A DNA stretch of 64,000 bases from Caldimonas mangrovi (lineage in GTDB: Bacteria > Pseudomonadota > Gammaproteobacteria > Burkholderiales > Burkholderiaceae_C), in the NCBI RefSeq assembly GCF_023721835.1, contig NZ_JAMKFE010000022.1, positions 1-64,000 on the forward strand, written 5' to 3'. Both the position numbers and the translations under genes were made by a program. The notes under the pieces were generated by a model. It ran no database searches and was not told where the DNA came from. It saw only the letters and a program-made list of their open reading frames with translations. Within the stretch, counting starts at the first letter, position 1. Each line of letters opens with the position of its first letter. This document shows positions 25,174 to 34,351 of the stretch, one piece after another.

Positions 25174-26262
25174 TCACTTCGTCGCCGGCTGCGGAGCGGC
25201 CTTGCCGTGCTCGGGCGCAGGCCACAGGCCGCGCGGGCGCAGCAGCATCACGATGATCATCGCCAGCGCGATCAGCAACTGCCGCAGGATGGCGGCGTCC
25301 AGGCGGCCGCCGGTCATCTCCTGGAGCGGGCCGGCCACGTAGCGCAGCACCTCTGGCAGCGCCGCGAGCAGCAGCGCACCGAGCACGACGCCGGGCAGGT
25401 GGCCGAGGCCGCCGAGCACGACCATCGCGACGATCATGATCGACTCCATCAGGCTGAAGGATTCCGGCGAGATGAAGCCCTGGAAGGCCGCGAACATCGA
25501 CCCCGCCACGCCGCCGAAGGTGGCGCCCATGCCGAAGGCGAGCAGCTTCATGTTGCGCACGTTGATGCCCATCGCCTTGGCGGCGGTGTCGTCTTCCCGG
25601 ATCGCCATCCAGGCGCGGCCGATGCGGGAGTTCTCGAGCCGGTAGCAGATCAGGATGCTGACCAGCACCAGCGCGACGAACAGGTAGTAGTACTTGACGA
25701 CCGGCGGCACCAGGTAGTCGCCGATGTGCATCGGCGAGCCGAAGTCGAAGCCGAAGATGCGCATCGAATCGATCGCACTCAGGCCCCGCGGCCCGTTGGT
25801 GATGTTGACCGGGTACTCCAGGTTGTTCATGAACACGCGGATGATCTCGCCGAAGCCGAGCGTCACGATCGCGAGGTAGTCGCCGCGCAGGCGCAGCACC
25901 GGGGTGCCGAGCAGCACCCCCGCCAGTGCCGCCACGCCGGCGGCGAGCGGCACCATGACCCAGATCGGCGTGTGCAGCCCATCAGGGAGCAGCTGTGCGA
26001 TGGCCGGAAAGGTCTCCCACAAGTGGGGCGACGCCATCAGTGCGAACAGGTAGGCGCCCACCGCGTAGAAGGCGACATAGCCCAGGTCGAGCAGGCCGGC
26101 ATAGCCGACGACGATGTTCAGGCCCAGCGCGAGCATCACGTAGAGCAGGGCGAGGTCGATGATGCGAACCCAGCCCTGGCCGAAATACAGCGCGATGTGC
26201 GGCACCACCGCGAGTGCAATGCCGACCAGCACGAAGGTCAGCAGCTTGTTCTTTTGCAGCAT
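25174..26262 (-). CDS. livM: Branched-chain amino-acid ABC transporter permease LivM
   Basis: A 362-residue inner-membrane permease with about nine to ten hydrophobic segments and the family stretch GYAGLLDLGYVAFYAVGAY near residue 60. It pairs with LivH to form the channel. It ends with a soluble tail rich in Ala and Pro. Spacing of 18 bases to livH and 10 to livG indicates one operon. Confidence 0.92.
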   Translation of the reverse strand: MLQKNKLLTFVLVGIALAVVPHIALYFGQGWVRIIDLALLYVMLALGLNIVVGYAGLLDLGYVAFYAVGAYLFALMASPHLWETFPAIAQLLPDGLHTPIWVMVPLAAGVAALAGVLLGTPVLRLRGDYLAIVTLGFGEIIRVFMNNLEYPVNITNGPRGLSAIDSMRIFGFDFGSPMHIGDYLVPPVVKYYYLFVALVLVSILICYRLENSRIGRAWMAIREDDTAAKAMGINVRNMKLLAFGMGATFGGVAGSMFAAFQGFISPESFSLMESIMIVAMVVLGGLGHLPGVVLGALLLAALPEVLRYVAGPLQEMTGGRLDAAILRQLLIALAMIIVMLLRPRGLWPAPEHGKAAPQPATK

Positions 26263-26280
26263 GAATGTCTCTCCCGGCGG

Positions 26281-27210
26281 TCAGGCACGATCGGCGACGC
26301 GCTCGCCCAGCAGGCCGGAGGGACGCAACGTCAGCACGAGGATCAGCACGATGAAGGCGAAGATGTCGGCGTAGTGGCTGCCCAGCACGCCGCCGGTCAG
26401 ATCGCCGAGATAGCCGGAACCGATGGCCTCGATCAGACCCAGCAGCACCCCGCCCAGCATGGCGCCGGTCAGGTTGCCGATGCCGCCGAACACCGCAGCG
26501 GTGAAGGCCTTCAGCCCCGGCAGGAAACCCATCGAGTGCTGCACGGTGCCGTAGTTGGCCGCCCACATGACGCCCGCCACGGCGGCGAGCGCGGCGCCGA
26601 TGATGAAGGTCGCGGAGATCACCATGTCGGGCCGCACGCCCATCAGGCTGGCGACGCGCGGGTTCTCGGCGGTGGCACGCATCGCGCGGCCCAGCTTGGT
26701 CTTGTTGACCAGCCACAGCAGCCCGATCAGCAGCGTGGCGGTGGTCACCAGGATCAACACCTGGGTGACCGTGATCACTGCGCCGAACACCGGGATCACC
26801 TCGGTGGGCAGCAGCAGCGGATAGGGCTTGGGATTCGGCTTCCAGACGATCATCGCCAGCGTCTGCAGCAGGATGGACATGCCGATCGCGGTGATGAGCG
26901 GCGCCAGGCGCGGCGCGCTGCGCAGCGGCTTGTAGGCGACCTTCTCGATCGTGAAGTTGAGCGCCGCGCACACGACGATCGCGCACAGCAGCGAGATCAG
27001 CATCATCAGCCAGCCGGGCATCCCGGGGACGGTGTCCTGCAGGAACGTCACGACGGTCCAGCTGGTCAGCGCGCCCACCATCAGCACTTCGCCGTGCGCG
27101 AAGTTGATCAGGCTGATGATGCCGTAGACCATCGTGTAGCCCAGTGCCACCAGCGCATACATGCTGCCGAGCACCAGACCGTTGATGATCTGTTGGAGGA
27201 AGATGTCCAT
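26281..27210 (-). CDS. livH: Branched-chain amino-acid ABC transporter permease LivH
   Basis: A 309-residue inner-membrane permease; the N-terminus FLQQIINGLVLGSMYALVALGYTMVYGII is typical of LivH (quoted in part: LGSMYALVALGYTMVYGII). First gene of the operon. No livK adjoins it; the nearest binding proteins are at 5.1 kb and 54.2 kb. Confidence 0.92.
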   Translation of the reverse strand: MDIFLQQIINGLVLGSMYALVALGYTMVYGIISLINFAHGEVLMVGALTSWTVVTFLQDTVPGMPGWLMMLISLLCAIVVCAALNFTIEKVAYKPLRSAPRLAPLITAIGMSILLQTLAMIVWKPNPKPYPLLLPTEVIPVFGAVITVTQVLILVTTATLLIGLLWLVNKTKLGRAMRATAENPRVASLMGVRPDMVISATFIIGAALAAVAGVMWAANYGTVQHSMGFLPGLKAFTAAVFGGIGNLTGAMLGGVLLGLIEAIGSGYLGDLTGGVLGSHYADIFAFIVLILVLTLRPSGLLGERVADRA

Positions 27211-27319
27211 CAGTCGGTCTCCGAGGAAAAATAAACGTCGGGGCGGAGCAAAATCCGGGCCCGTGATCCGCCCTTGGGGGGCGGCTCGGCGCGCCGGTCG
27301 ACTCTAGTCCCAAACAGCG

Positions 27320-27355
27320 AGCCGGCAACGAGGGTTGCTCCCGTTGCCGGCTCGA
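27320..27355. repeat. 12-bp-stem hairpin in the liv leader
   Basis: GAGCCGGCAACG and CGTTGCCGGCTC pair perfectly around an 11-base loop. It lies between the candidate promoter (27422) and livH, inside the predicted 5' untranslated RNA. There is no T-run on the transcribed strand, so it is not a simple terminator; it may stabilise the message or be bound by a protein. Confidence 0.6.
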
Positions 27356-27421
27356 GCAGACCGACGAGGAGCTTCCCGGGGAAGCCCCGTAACCCCTCTT
27401 TCGACCCGCAAAGTGGCGCGG

Positions 27422-27427
27422 ATTGTA
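27422..27427 (-). promoter_or_regulatory. Candidate -10 of the liv operon
   Basis: Minus-strand TACAAT with TTTTCA 16 bases upstream. It would give a leader of about 200 bases before livH that includes the strong hairpin at 27320-27355. Confidence 0.45.
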
Positions 27428-27500
27428 GCCAAGCGGCGCGCGGTGAAAAGTTCGGGGTTTACCCTCCGTTAGCTGTCAATCCAACGACGATTCAGAAAGA

Positions 27501-28820
27501 TCATCGTTTTTTGCGCGATTGCTCGTTCTTTTGACGCAACTCTTCGAGTTTTTCTCCGATGCGGATCTCCAGGCCCCGGGGTGCGGGGTCGTAGAAGCGC
27601 AGGTCGTCGGGGACGCCGTCGGGCAAGTAGCGCTCCCCGGCCGCGAATGCATCGTCCTCGTCGTGGGCGTAGCGATAGCCCTTCGAATAGCCGAGGTCCT
27701 TCATCAGCCGCGTCGGTGCGTTGCGCAGGTGCAGCGGCACGGGGCGGGTGCCGTCCTGCTTCACGAAGGCGCGCGCGGCCTTGTAGGCGTTGTAGACCGC
27801 GTTCGACTTCGGAGCGATGGCGAGATAGACCACCGCTTCGGCCAGCGCCAGCTCGCCCTCCGGCGAGCCGAGCCGCTCATACGTCTGCGCCGCGTCGAGC
27901 GTGAGCCGCAACGCGCGCGGATCGGCCAGCCCGATGTCCTCGCTGGCCATGCGCACCAGGCGGCGCGCGATGTAGCGTGCGTCGACGCCGCCGTCGAGCA
28001 TGCGCACGAACCAGTACAGCGACGCGTCGGGGTCGGAGCCGCGCACCGCCTTGTGCAGGGCCGAGATGGTGTCGTAGAACTGCTCGCCTCCCTTGTCGTA
28101 GCGACGCAGCTGCTCGCCGAGCGAGCGCTCGAGCATGGCCTCGTCGATCTCCAGCAAGGCTTGCGGCCCGCTCATGCGCACGAGGTTCTCGTAGGTGTTG
28201 AGGAGGCGCCGTGCATCGCCATCGGCATAACCGATCAGCCGCGCGCGTGCGGCGTCGGTGAGCCCGGGCGAATGCAGCAGTTCCTGCGCACGCGCAAGCA
28301 GCGCCTGCATGTCCTCGTCGCCGAGCGCCTGCAGCACGTGGACCGTGGCACGCGACAGCAGCGCCGAGTTCACCTCGAACGACGGGTTTTCGGTGGTGGC
28401 GCCGATGAAGGTGAACAAGCCCGACTCGACGTGCGGCAGAAACGCGTCCTGCTGCGCCTTGTTGAAGCGGTGCACCTCGTCGACGAAAACAATGGTGCGC
28501 CGGCCCATGCTGCGCGCCACCTGCGCCTGCTCGACCGCGTCGCGAATGTCCTTCACGCCGCCCAGCACCGCCGAGATCTGGATGAACTGCGCATCGAAAG
28601 CATCGGCCATCAGCCGCGCCAGCGTGGTCTTGCCGACGCCGGGCGGACCCCACAGGATCATCGAATGCAGCTGCCCTGACTCGAAGGCCGCCCGCAACGG
28701 CTTGCCAGGCCCGAGCAGGTGCTGCTGGCCGATGACCTCGTCGAGCGTGCGTGGGCGCAGGCGTTCTGCGAGCGGAGCGTCGGAAGCAGGCGGTTCGGCA
28801 GCGGACAGCAGGTCGGGCAT
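27501..28820 (-). CDS. rarA: Replication-associated recombination ATPase RarA (MgsA)
   Basis: A 439-residue AAA+ ATPase of the clamp-loader-related RarA/WRNIP1 family that acts at stalled replication forks. Walker A is GPPGVGKTT near residue 55, Walker B is VFVDEVHRFNKAQQDAF, and sensor 1 is GATTENPS; the C-terminal helical domain contains the family-typical YWFVRMLDGG and GYRYAHD. The start at 28820 places LAERLRPRTLDEVIGQ near residue 20 as in homologues. It is divergent from the lipoprotein gene at 28910. Confidence 0.93.
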   Translation of the reverse strand: MPDLLSAAEPPASDAPLAERLRPRTLDEVIGQQHLLGPGKPLRAAFESGQLHSMILWGPPGVGKTTLARLMADAFDAQFIQISAVLGGVKDIRDAVEQAQVARSMGRRTIVFVDEVHRFNKAQQDAFLPHVESGLFTFIGATTENPSFEVNSALLSRATVHVLQALGDEDMQALLARAQELLHSPGLTDAARARLIGYADGDARRLLNTYENLVRMSGPQALLEIDEAMLERSLGEQLRRYDKGGEQFYDTISALHKAVRGSDPDASLYWFVRMLDGGVDARYIARRLVRMASEDIGLADPRALRLTLDAAQTYERLGSPEGELALAEAVVYLAIAPKSNAVYNAYKAARAFVKQDGTRPVPLHLRNAPTRLMKDLGYSKGYRYAHDEDDAFAAGERYLPDGVPDDLRFYDPAPRGLEIRIGEKLEELRQKNEQSRKKR

Positions 28821-28909
28821 GCGCAGATTGTGGCAGGCGCGCCTGTGCCCTGCGGGAACAAAAGCTGCTGCTTGCCAGGTGTCGTCATTCATACGATGAA
28901 AGGCCCTTT

Positions 28910-29323
28910 ATGACTTCCTTGAACCGACAGCGCCGCCACTCGGTCCCCATGCAGATCGGCGGCGCCATGACCGTGGTGCTGGGCCTTGCCCTGGGCGGCT
29001 GCGCCAGTAAGCCCGATGCACCCAAGTCCGAACTGGCGGTGAGCCAGGCCGCCATCGACAGCGCGACCACGGCGGGCGCCACCGAACATGCGCCGCTGGA
29101 ACTGAACCAGGCGCGGCAGAAGCTGGACGCGGCCCGCACCGCCCTGCGTGCCGAGGAGCACGAGAAGGCCCGCCGTCTGGCCGAGCAGGCCGAAGTCGAC
29201 GCGCGCGTTGCGGCCGCCAAGGCGAATGCCGAGAAGTCGCGCCGTGCCGTGACCGAAATCGAGCAGAGCATCCGCATGCTGCGCGAGGAAATGCAGCGTT
29301 CCGGCACACGCCCCGCCTCCTGA
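28910..29323 (+). CDS. DUF4398-type lipoprotein
   Basis: A 137-residue lipoprotein with lipobox ALGGC near residue 29 and an alpha-helical, Ala/Glu/Arg-rich body (residues 45-130) that should form a coiled coil. DUF4398 proteins are outer-membrane-associated partners of OmpA-like proteins; the next gene has the same helical domain joined to an OmpA domain, so the two probably work together. An alternative start is the ATG at 28952, which gives a shorter signal. Confidence 0.82.
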   Translation: MTSLNRQRRHSVPMQIGGAMTVVLGLALGGCASKPDAPKSELAVSQAAIDSATTAGATEHAPLELNQARQKLDAARTALRAEEHEKARRLAEQAEVDARVAAAKANAEKSRRAVTEIEQSIRMLREEMQRSGTRPAS

Positions 29324-29349
29324 CACCGCCCACAACGAAGGAGACCGAC

Positions 29350-30243
29350 ATGAAGCACACGCTCCGCCTCACTGCCGCTGCAGCCGTCGTTGCGCTGCTG
29401 GGCGCCTGCGCGAACACGCCATCGCAGCCGAACGCCGCACTCGAAGACGCGCGCAGGGTCTACGGCACGGTGAGCAACGACCCGACCGTCGCCCAGGGCG
29501 CGCCCGTCGAACTCGACCGTGCACGCAAGGCCTTGAACCGCGCCGACGAGGCATGGACCGACGACCAGGACGCCGCCGAGACCAACCACCTGGCCTACAT
29601 CGCCAAGCAGCTCGCCGTGGTGGCTCGGGAAACCGGTGCGCAACGCGAGGCCGAAGCCCGCGTGCGGCAGGCCAGCGCCGAACGAGAAAGCGTGCGTGCC
29701 CAGGCCCGGACCACCGAGGCGCGGGTGGCGCAGTCGCAGGCGGCCGACGCCCAGGCTCGGGCGGCTGCGGCGCAGGCCGAGGCTCAGGTGGCCAGCCAGC
29801 AGGCACAGAACGAGGCACAGCGTGCGCAGCAGCTCGAGCAGGAACTGCAGCAACTGCAGGCGCGCAATACCGATCGCGGCATGGTGATCACGCTGCAGGA
29901 TGTCCTGTTCGACGTCGGCGAAGCGACACTGAAGCCCGGTGCCGAGCGCACGCTGCGACGCGTCGCCGAAGTGCTCAACCGCCACCCCGAGCGTCGCCTG
30001 CTGATCGAGGGCTACACCGACAGCACCGGCAGCGAGTCCTACAACATGGAGTTGTCGCGCCGCCGAGCCGAGGCGGTCGAGCATGCGCTGATGCGCCACG
30101 GCGTACAGGGCCAGCGCATCGACATCCAGCCCCAGGGGGAGGCCTACCCGGTGGCCGACAACAACACCTCCGCCGGCCGGCAGATGAATCGCCGCGTCGA
30201 ATTGCTGTTCTCCGACGAGCAGGGGCAGGTCGAGCCGCGTTGA
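29350..30243 (+). CDS. OmpA-family lipoprotein with DUF4398 helical domain
   Basis: A 297-residue lipoprotein (lipobox LGAC, Cys about 20). Residues 25-170 are a long Ala/Gln/Glu/Arg-rich coiled coil with DUF4398 character. Residues 178-290 are an OmpA C-terminal peptidoglycan-binding domain: VLFDVGEATLKPGA, then IEGYTDSTGSESYNMELSRRRA with the Asp and Arg that hold diaminopimelate, and NRRVELLF. It should tether the outer membrane to peptidoglycan. The stop overlaps the ATG of the permease gene (TGATG). Confidence 0.9.
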   Translation: MKHTLRLTAAAAVVALLGACANTPSQPNAALEDARRVYGTVSNDPTVAQGAPVELDRARKALNRADEAWTDDQDAAETNHLAYIAKQLAVVARETGAQREAEARVRQASAERESVRAQARTTEARVAQSQAADAQARAAAAQAEAQVASQQAQNEAQRAQQLEQELQQLQARNTDRGMVITLQDVLFDVGEATLKPGAERTLRRVAEVLNRHPERRLLIEGYTDSTGSESYNMELSRRRAEAVEHALMRHGVQGQRIDIQPQGEAYPVADNNTSAGRQMNRRVELLFSDEQGQVEPR

Positions 30244-31373
30244 TGGGACCGCCTGCAGCGCTGCCCCCCCGCGGCGGCATCCCGCCGTGGGTCGGGCAGG
30301 CCCTGCTCGTGCTGGCCGTCGTGTTCCTGCTGCGCGCAGCCAAGGTGGTGCTGCTGCCGGTGGCGCTGGCGGTGGTGTTCACCTTCGTGCTCGCACCGCC
30401 GGTGCGGCGCCTGCGCAGCCTCGGCGTGCCGCCGGCGCTCGGTGCCGGCCTGGTGCTCGGCGCGCTGGTGGCCGCCCTCCTGCTGTTCGGCAGCACGCTG
30501 GTGACGCCCGCCGCGGCATGGTGGGAGCGTGCACCGTCGAATCTGCACCAGGTGATGGAGGCGCTGGAGCGACTGCGTGCCGCGCTGCCGGGCAGCAATG
30601 CTCGCGTCGATCCCAACCCGTCGCCGCTGGAAGCCCTGGCAGTGCGCGAGCAGTTGCGCAACGAAGGCATGGCGCTCACGCGGGTCGTGCTGGGCCAGTT
30701 CTGGTACTTCACCGTGTCTTCGGCAGCGACGGTGATCCTGCTGTTCTTCCTGCTGGCGACCGAATACCACCTGGTGTCGCGCGGCATCGAGGCGATCGCC
30801 CGTCCGCGTGCGCGCGCGCTGGTGCTGTCGGGCATACGCGAGGCGCAACGCGACATCGGCCGCTTCCTGACGACGATGACGCTGCTCAACATCGGGCTCG
30901 GCGTGGCAACCGGGTTGGCGCTGCAGGCGATCGGGCTGCCCAACCCCATCTTGTGGGGCACGCTGGCGGCCGTGCTCAACTTCATTTTCTACATCGGTCC
31001 GGTGGTGATGACGGTGCTGCTGCTGATGGCCGGCATCACCAGCTTCGTCGACGCGGGGCTGATGCTGGCGCCGGCGCTGGCCTTTCTCGCACTGAACGCA
31101 CTCGAGAGCAATCTCGTCGGCCCGTGGCTGATGGGCCGGCGCCTGCGGCTGAATCCGGTGTTCGTGTTCCTGTCGGTGATGCTCTGGGGCTGGGTCTGGG
31201 GCATGGCCGGTGCGCTGATCGCGGTGCCGATGCTGCTGGCACTGCGCACCGTGTGCCGCCGCGTGCCGCGGATGAAGATCGTCTGCGCCTTCATCAACGA
31301 GGTCGATCCGACGCCGCTGCCGCTGGCCGCGCTGCTCGACGCGCCGGGCCGCGACCGGCGTCCTCGCGTTTAG
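30243..31373 (+). CDS. AI-2E family transporter
   Basis: A 376-residue inner-membrane protein of the TqsA/PerM (AI-2E transporter) family, with about eight hydrophobic segments. The conserved C-terminal block GTLAAVLNFIFYIGPV and LVGPWLMGRRLRLNPVFVFLS are present. Members export a range of solutes, not only autoinducer 2. The ATG overlaps the stop of the OmpA-family gene, so the three genes 28910-31373 form an operon. The TAG stop codon is the first three bases of the inverted repeat at 31371-31735. Confidence 0.87.
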   Translation: MGPPAALPPRGGIPPWVGQALLVLAVVFLLRAAKVVLLPVALAVVFTFVLAPPVRRLRSLGVPPALGAGLVLGALVAALLLFGSTLVTPAAAWWERAPSNLHQVMEALERLRAALPGSNARVDPNPSPLEALAVREQLRNEGMALTRVVLGQFWYFTVSSAATVILLFFLLATEYHLVSRGIEAIARPRARALVLSGIREAQRDIGRFLTTMTLLNIGLGVATGLALQAIGLPNPILWGTLAAVLNFIFYIGPVVMTVLLLMAGITSFVDAGLMLAPALAFLALNALESNLVGPWLMGRRLRLNPVFVFLSVMLWGWVWGMAGALIAVPMLLALRTVCRRVPRMKIVCAFINEVDPTPLPLAALLDAPGRDRRPRV

Positions 31374-31735
31374 GGCCTGTTCACACGACGGAGGGCTGAT
31401 GCGTTGTTGTCCAAAAGGCCGTGAGCAAGGCGCAAAACGAAGCCGGCTGGGGCGTTGGGAAGCGCCCGTGCGCGATAGCTGTACAGCGCAGCAACGCCAT
31501 TTGCCGCGCTACGCCTGGTTCGCTGCGCAGACCGGACGGCTGCGCGCGGCACCCGGCGAGGCTTTGCAACGCCGCGTACGGCCTTTTGGACAACCACCCG
31601 CAGGGAGCGGGCCTGCCAGGCGCAGCGCGTCGTTGGGCGCCTCGCCCAGATGCCCAGTCTGGGCAGCGTCGCCCGCCTCGCTCTGCGCCCTGGCAGGCTC
31701 GCTCGCACAGCCCTCCGTCGTGTGAACAGACCCTA
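31371..31735. repeat. 365-bp nested inverted-repeat element (MITE-like)
   Basis: The ends are 28-base inverted repeats (31371-31398 and 31708-31735, one mismatch) beginning TAGGG. Inside are a perfect 17-bp inverted repeat (GTTGTCCAAAAGGCCGT 31406-31422 with 31578-31594) and another (31611-31625 with 31683-31698, 15 of 16). No gene is seen in it. No target-site duplication is obvious. The element supplies the stop codon of the upstream permease gene. The remaining bases up to 31878 hold nothing recognisable apart from the leader of the ABC gene. Confidence 0.85.
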
Positions 31736-31878
31736 GCTTTCCGGGTTTCGAGCAGCTTGTCACGAACAGCGGCGTGACATGTCAGGCACTTTCCTATGCC
31801 ACGTGCAGCGACGCCCCGACTGTCGCCTGCGCGTCGCGGTCCCTACAGTGCATGCGTCATCTTCTGCTCCCCTCGTCC

Positions 31879-33699
31879 ATGACCACCGCCGCTCCCGCCG
31901 AAGCCGCCGGCATCGCCACGCTGTACCGCCACGTCTGGCACCATGCTCAGGGCATGCGGTTGCGCTGGACCGGAGCGATGTCGCTGCTGGTCGGCTCGCA
32001 ACTGCTGAAGCTGTGCGTGCCGTGGCTGGCCGCGCAGGCGATCAACACCATCCAGACCGGCGGCCAGGCCGGCCTCGCGCAGGCGGCCATATGGATCGCC
32101 GCGATCGTCGGCATCTACGTCGCCGTGTGGAGCATGCACGGGCCGGGGCGCGTGCTCGAACGCTCGGTGGGCGTGCAGGTGCGTCGCGGGATTTCCGGCG
32201 CGTTGTACGCCAAGCTGACACGCGTGCCCCTCGCATGGCACGACCGCCATCACTCGGGCGATGTGCAGCACCGGGTCGAGCAGGCGAGCCAGGCGCTGTA
32301 CGACTTCACGCAGAACCAGTTCATCTACCTGCAGAACGCCGTCAACATCCTCGGCCCCCTGATCGCGCTGACGCTGCTGTCGGGCCGCACCGGTGCCATC
32401 GCAGCCGTCGGCTACGTGGTCGTCGGCCTCGTGATCGTGCGCTTCGACCTGGCGTTGATGCGGCTGGCTGCGCGCGAGAACCAGGCGAGCCGCCGCTACG
32501 CCGCAGGCCTGCTCGACTTTCTCGGCAACGTCTCGACGCTGATGAGCCTGCGTCTGCAACAGGCGTCCCAGCGGCTGCTCGACAAGCGCCTGGCCGCGGT
32601 GTTCGAGCCGCTCAAGCGCGCCATCGTGCTGAACGAATTGAAGTGGTGCGCCGTCGACCTGTTGACGGTCGTGCTGACCTGGGGCCTGGTGGTCGCGTTC
32701 GCGTGGCAGGCAGCCGGCGCCGGCGGCACGCTGCTGATCGGCAGCCTGTTCATGGTCTACCAGTACGCGCAGCAGGCCGGCGGTGTGGTCGGCTCGCTGG
32801 CAGCCAACTACCAGAACTTCGCCCGCATGCGTACCAACTTCGCCAGCGCCGACCCGATCTGGCAGGCCGAAGAGCATGGCACGGCCGGGCCGTCCATCGC
32901 CGCCGACTGGCAGACGCTGCGCCTGGCCGACATCGGTTTCAAGCATGCCGGCAGCGATGAGCAACGCGGCGGGCTGCAGCATCTGTCGCTGGAACTCGAG
33001 CGCGGGGCACGCATCGCACTGGTCGGTCCCAGCGGTGCCGGCAAAAGCACGCTGCTGCGTGTGCTGGCCGGCCTGTACGACGCCCAGCACGGGCACTACG
33101 AGGTCGACGGCGTGGCGCAACTCGGTCTGCGCCACCTCGGCGAGGTCGCGACGCTGATCCCGCAGGAGGCAGAAATTTTTGAAGCCACCGTGCGCGAGAA
33201 CGTCGCCTTCGACCTGCAGGTCGACGACGCGGTCCTGCGCCAGGCGGTCGACGTGAGCGCCTTCGATGCAGTGCTCGAGCGGTTGCCGCAAGGCCTGGAC
33301 ACGCCCATCTCCGAACGTGGCTTCAACCTCTCCGGCGGTCAGCGGCAGCGCCTTGCGCTGGCGCGCGGCGTGCTCGCGGCGCGAGGCAGCTCGCTGATCC
33401 TGCTCGACGAGCCGACCAGCGCGCTCGACCCGCTGACCGAACTGCGCATCCATCAGCGCCTCGACGCAGCGTTCCCGCAGGCCACCATCGTCGCGTCCGT
33501 GCACCGCATGAGCCTGCTCGAACACTTCGACCGTGTCGTGCTGATGGTGGCCGGCCAGGTGCACGACAGCGGCACGGTCGCCGAACTGCTCGACCGCCAG
33601 CCGCTGTTTGCCGAGATGTACCGCGGCGCTGCCGCGGCCGACGCCGACGCATCCGAAGCGGCGCTGGGCGCTGCAAACGAGGCCGTCATCGCGGCCTGA
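31879..33699 (+). CDS. ABC exporter, fused membrane and ATPase domains
   Basis: A 606-residue half-transporter. Residues 1-320 form the six-helix membrane domain; the ATPase follows with Walker A GPSGAGKST at about residue 383, Q-loop PQEAEIFEATVRENV, signature LSGGQRQRLALARG at about 484 and Walker B SLILLDEPTSALD. It resembles lipid or multidrug exporters; substrate is open. The ATG at 31879 is chosen over one at 31852 because the latter only adds a non-conserved stretch. The N-terminal half has few acidic residues and no accessory domain. Confidence 0.87.
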   Translation: MTTAAPAEAAGIATLYRHVWHHAQGMRLRWTGAMSLLVGSQLLKLCVPWLAAQAINTIQTGGQAGLAQAAIWIAAIVGIYVAVWSMHGPGRVLERSVGVQVRRGISGALYAKLTRVPLAWHDRHHSGDVQHRVEQASQALYDFTQNQFIYLQNAVNILGPLIALTLLSGRTGAIAAVGYVVVGLVIVRFDLALMRLAARENQASRRYAAGLLDFLGNVSTLMSLRLQQASQRLLDKRLAAVFEPLKRAIVLNELKWCAVDLLTVVLTWGLVVAFAWQAAGAGGTLLIGSLFMVYQYAQQAGGVVGSLAANYQNFARMRTNFASADPIWQAEEHGTAGPSIAADWQTLRLADIGFKHAGSDEQRGGLQHLSLELERGARIALVGPSGAGKSTLLRVLAGLYDAQHGHYEVDGVAQLGLRHLGEVATLIPQEAEIFEATVRENVAFDLQVDDAVLRQAVDVSAFDAVLERLPQGLDTPISERGFNLSGGQRQRLALARGVLAARGSSLILLDEPTSALDPLTELRIHQRLDAAFPQATIVASVHRMSLLEHFDRVVLMVAGQVHDSGTVAELLDRQPLFAEMYRGAAAADADASEAALGAANEAVIAA

Positions 33700-33711
33700 G
33701 GGCCGAGAGGC

Positions 33712-34113
33712 TCAACGCGGCGTCGAGACGCCGGGATCGCGATCGCGCAGCGGCATGCCCGAGTCTTGCGGCGCCGGTGGCCGGCGCTCGCGCATGCTGC
33801 CCGCCGGGGCGATGGGGGCCGACTCGCGTCCAGGGCGGATTCCCCGCACGCAGTCGCTGCGGGCATCGCGCGGGCGATTGGTGCATTCGGACATCTCCGA
33901 ACGCACGCGCGGGTCGCTGAAGTCCATGAAAGGATCGGCCTCCATCCGGGACTCCTCCGGGCCGCCCGCGTGGCGTACCGCATCAGGCTGCGTGACCGGC
34001 GGCGGCACCATGTCGGGTGCCGGCGTGCGGGGCATCGGTGCAGGCTGCATCTGGGCCAGCGCGGAGCCTGCTGCGAACCACAGCACGGCGTGCAGGATCG
34101 GGCGTGTCTTCAT
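33712..34113 (-). CDS. Hypothetical secreted Pro/Arg-rich protein
   Basis: A 133-residue protein with a signal peptide (cleavage after ALAQ near residue 22). The mature part is rich in Pro, Arg and Asp (MPRTPAPDMVPPPV; PFMDFSDPRVRSEM) with two cysteines (SECTNRP, DCVRG) that could form a disulfide. No domain is recognised. ATG 34113 is favoured over 34119 because GAGAGGA then sits seven bases upstream. It converges with the ABC exporter gene. Confidence 0.65.
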   Translation of the reverse strand: MKTRPILHAVLWFAAGSALAQMQPAPMPRTPAPDMVPPPVTQPDAVRHAGGPEESRMEADPFMDFSDPRVRSEMSECTNRPRDARSDCVRGIRPGRESAPIAPAGSMRERRPPAPQDSGMPLRDRDPGVSTPR

Positions 34114-34351
34114 GATCATTCCTCTCAAGGAAACGCCGCGCCGCTCCAGGTTTCCGCCCTCGCGGGCCTGGCGCGAAGCGACAGATTCGAGGTGCTCGGC
34201 AGGGGCCGGCCGCCGCACCCTGTAGCCATGCCCGGCGTGGGCGCAGCCTGGACAACAAGGTGCAACCGGCGTGCCCCCGCAGTGCAGCAGAGACGGGAAC
34301 ACCTCTTGCTCGGATGTCCCCCAGCTGTCATCTCCGCGGCTCGTTCTGTCC

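Noticed and set aside
23571-27234. Long plus-strand open frames antisense to livF, livG, livM and livH
   Set aside because: Typical shadows in GC-rich DNA: residue use is His/Arg/Gln/Ala-heavy, no domain is seen, and the opposite strand encodes four unmistakable transporter genes.
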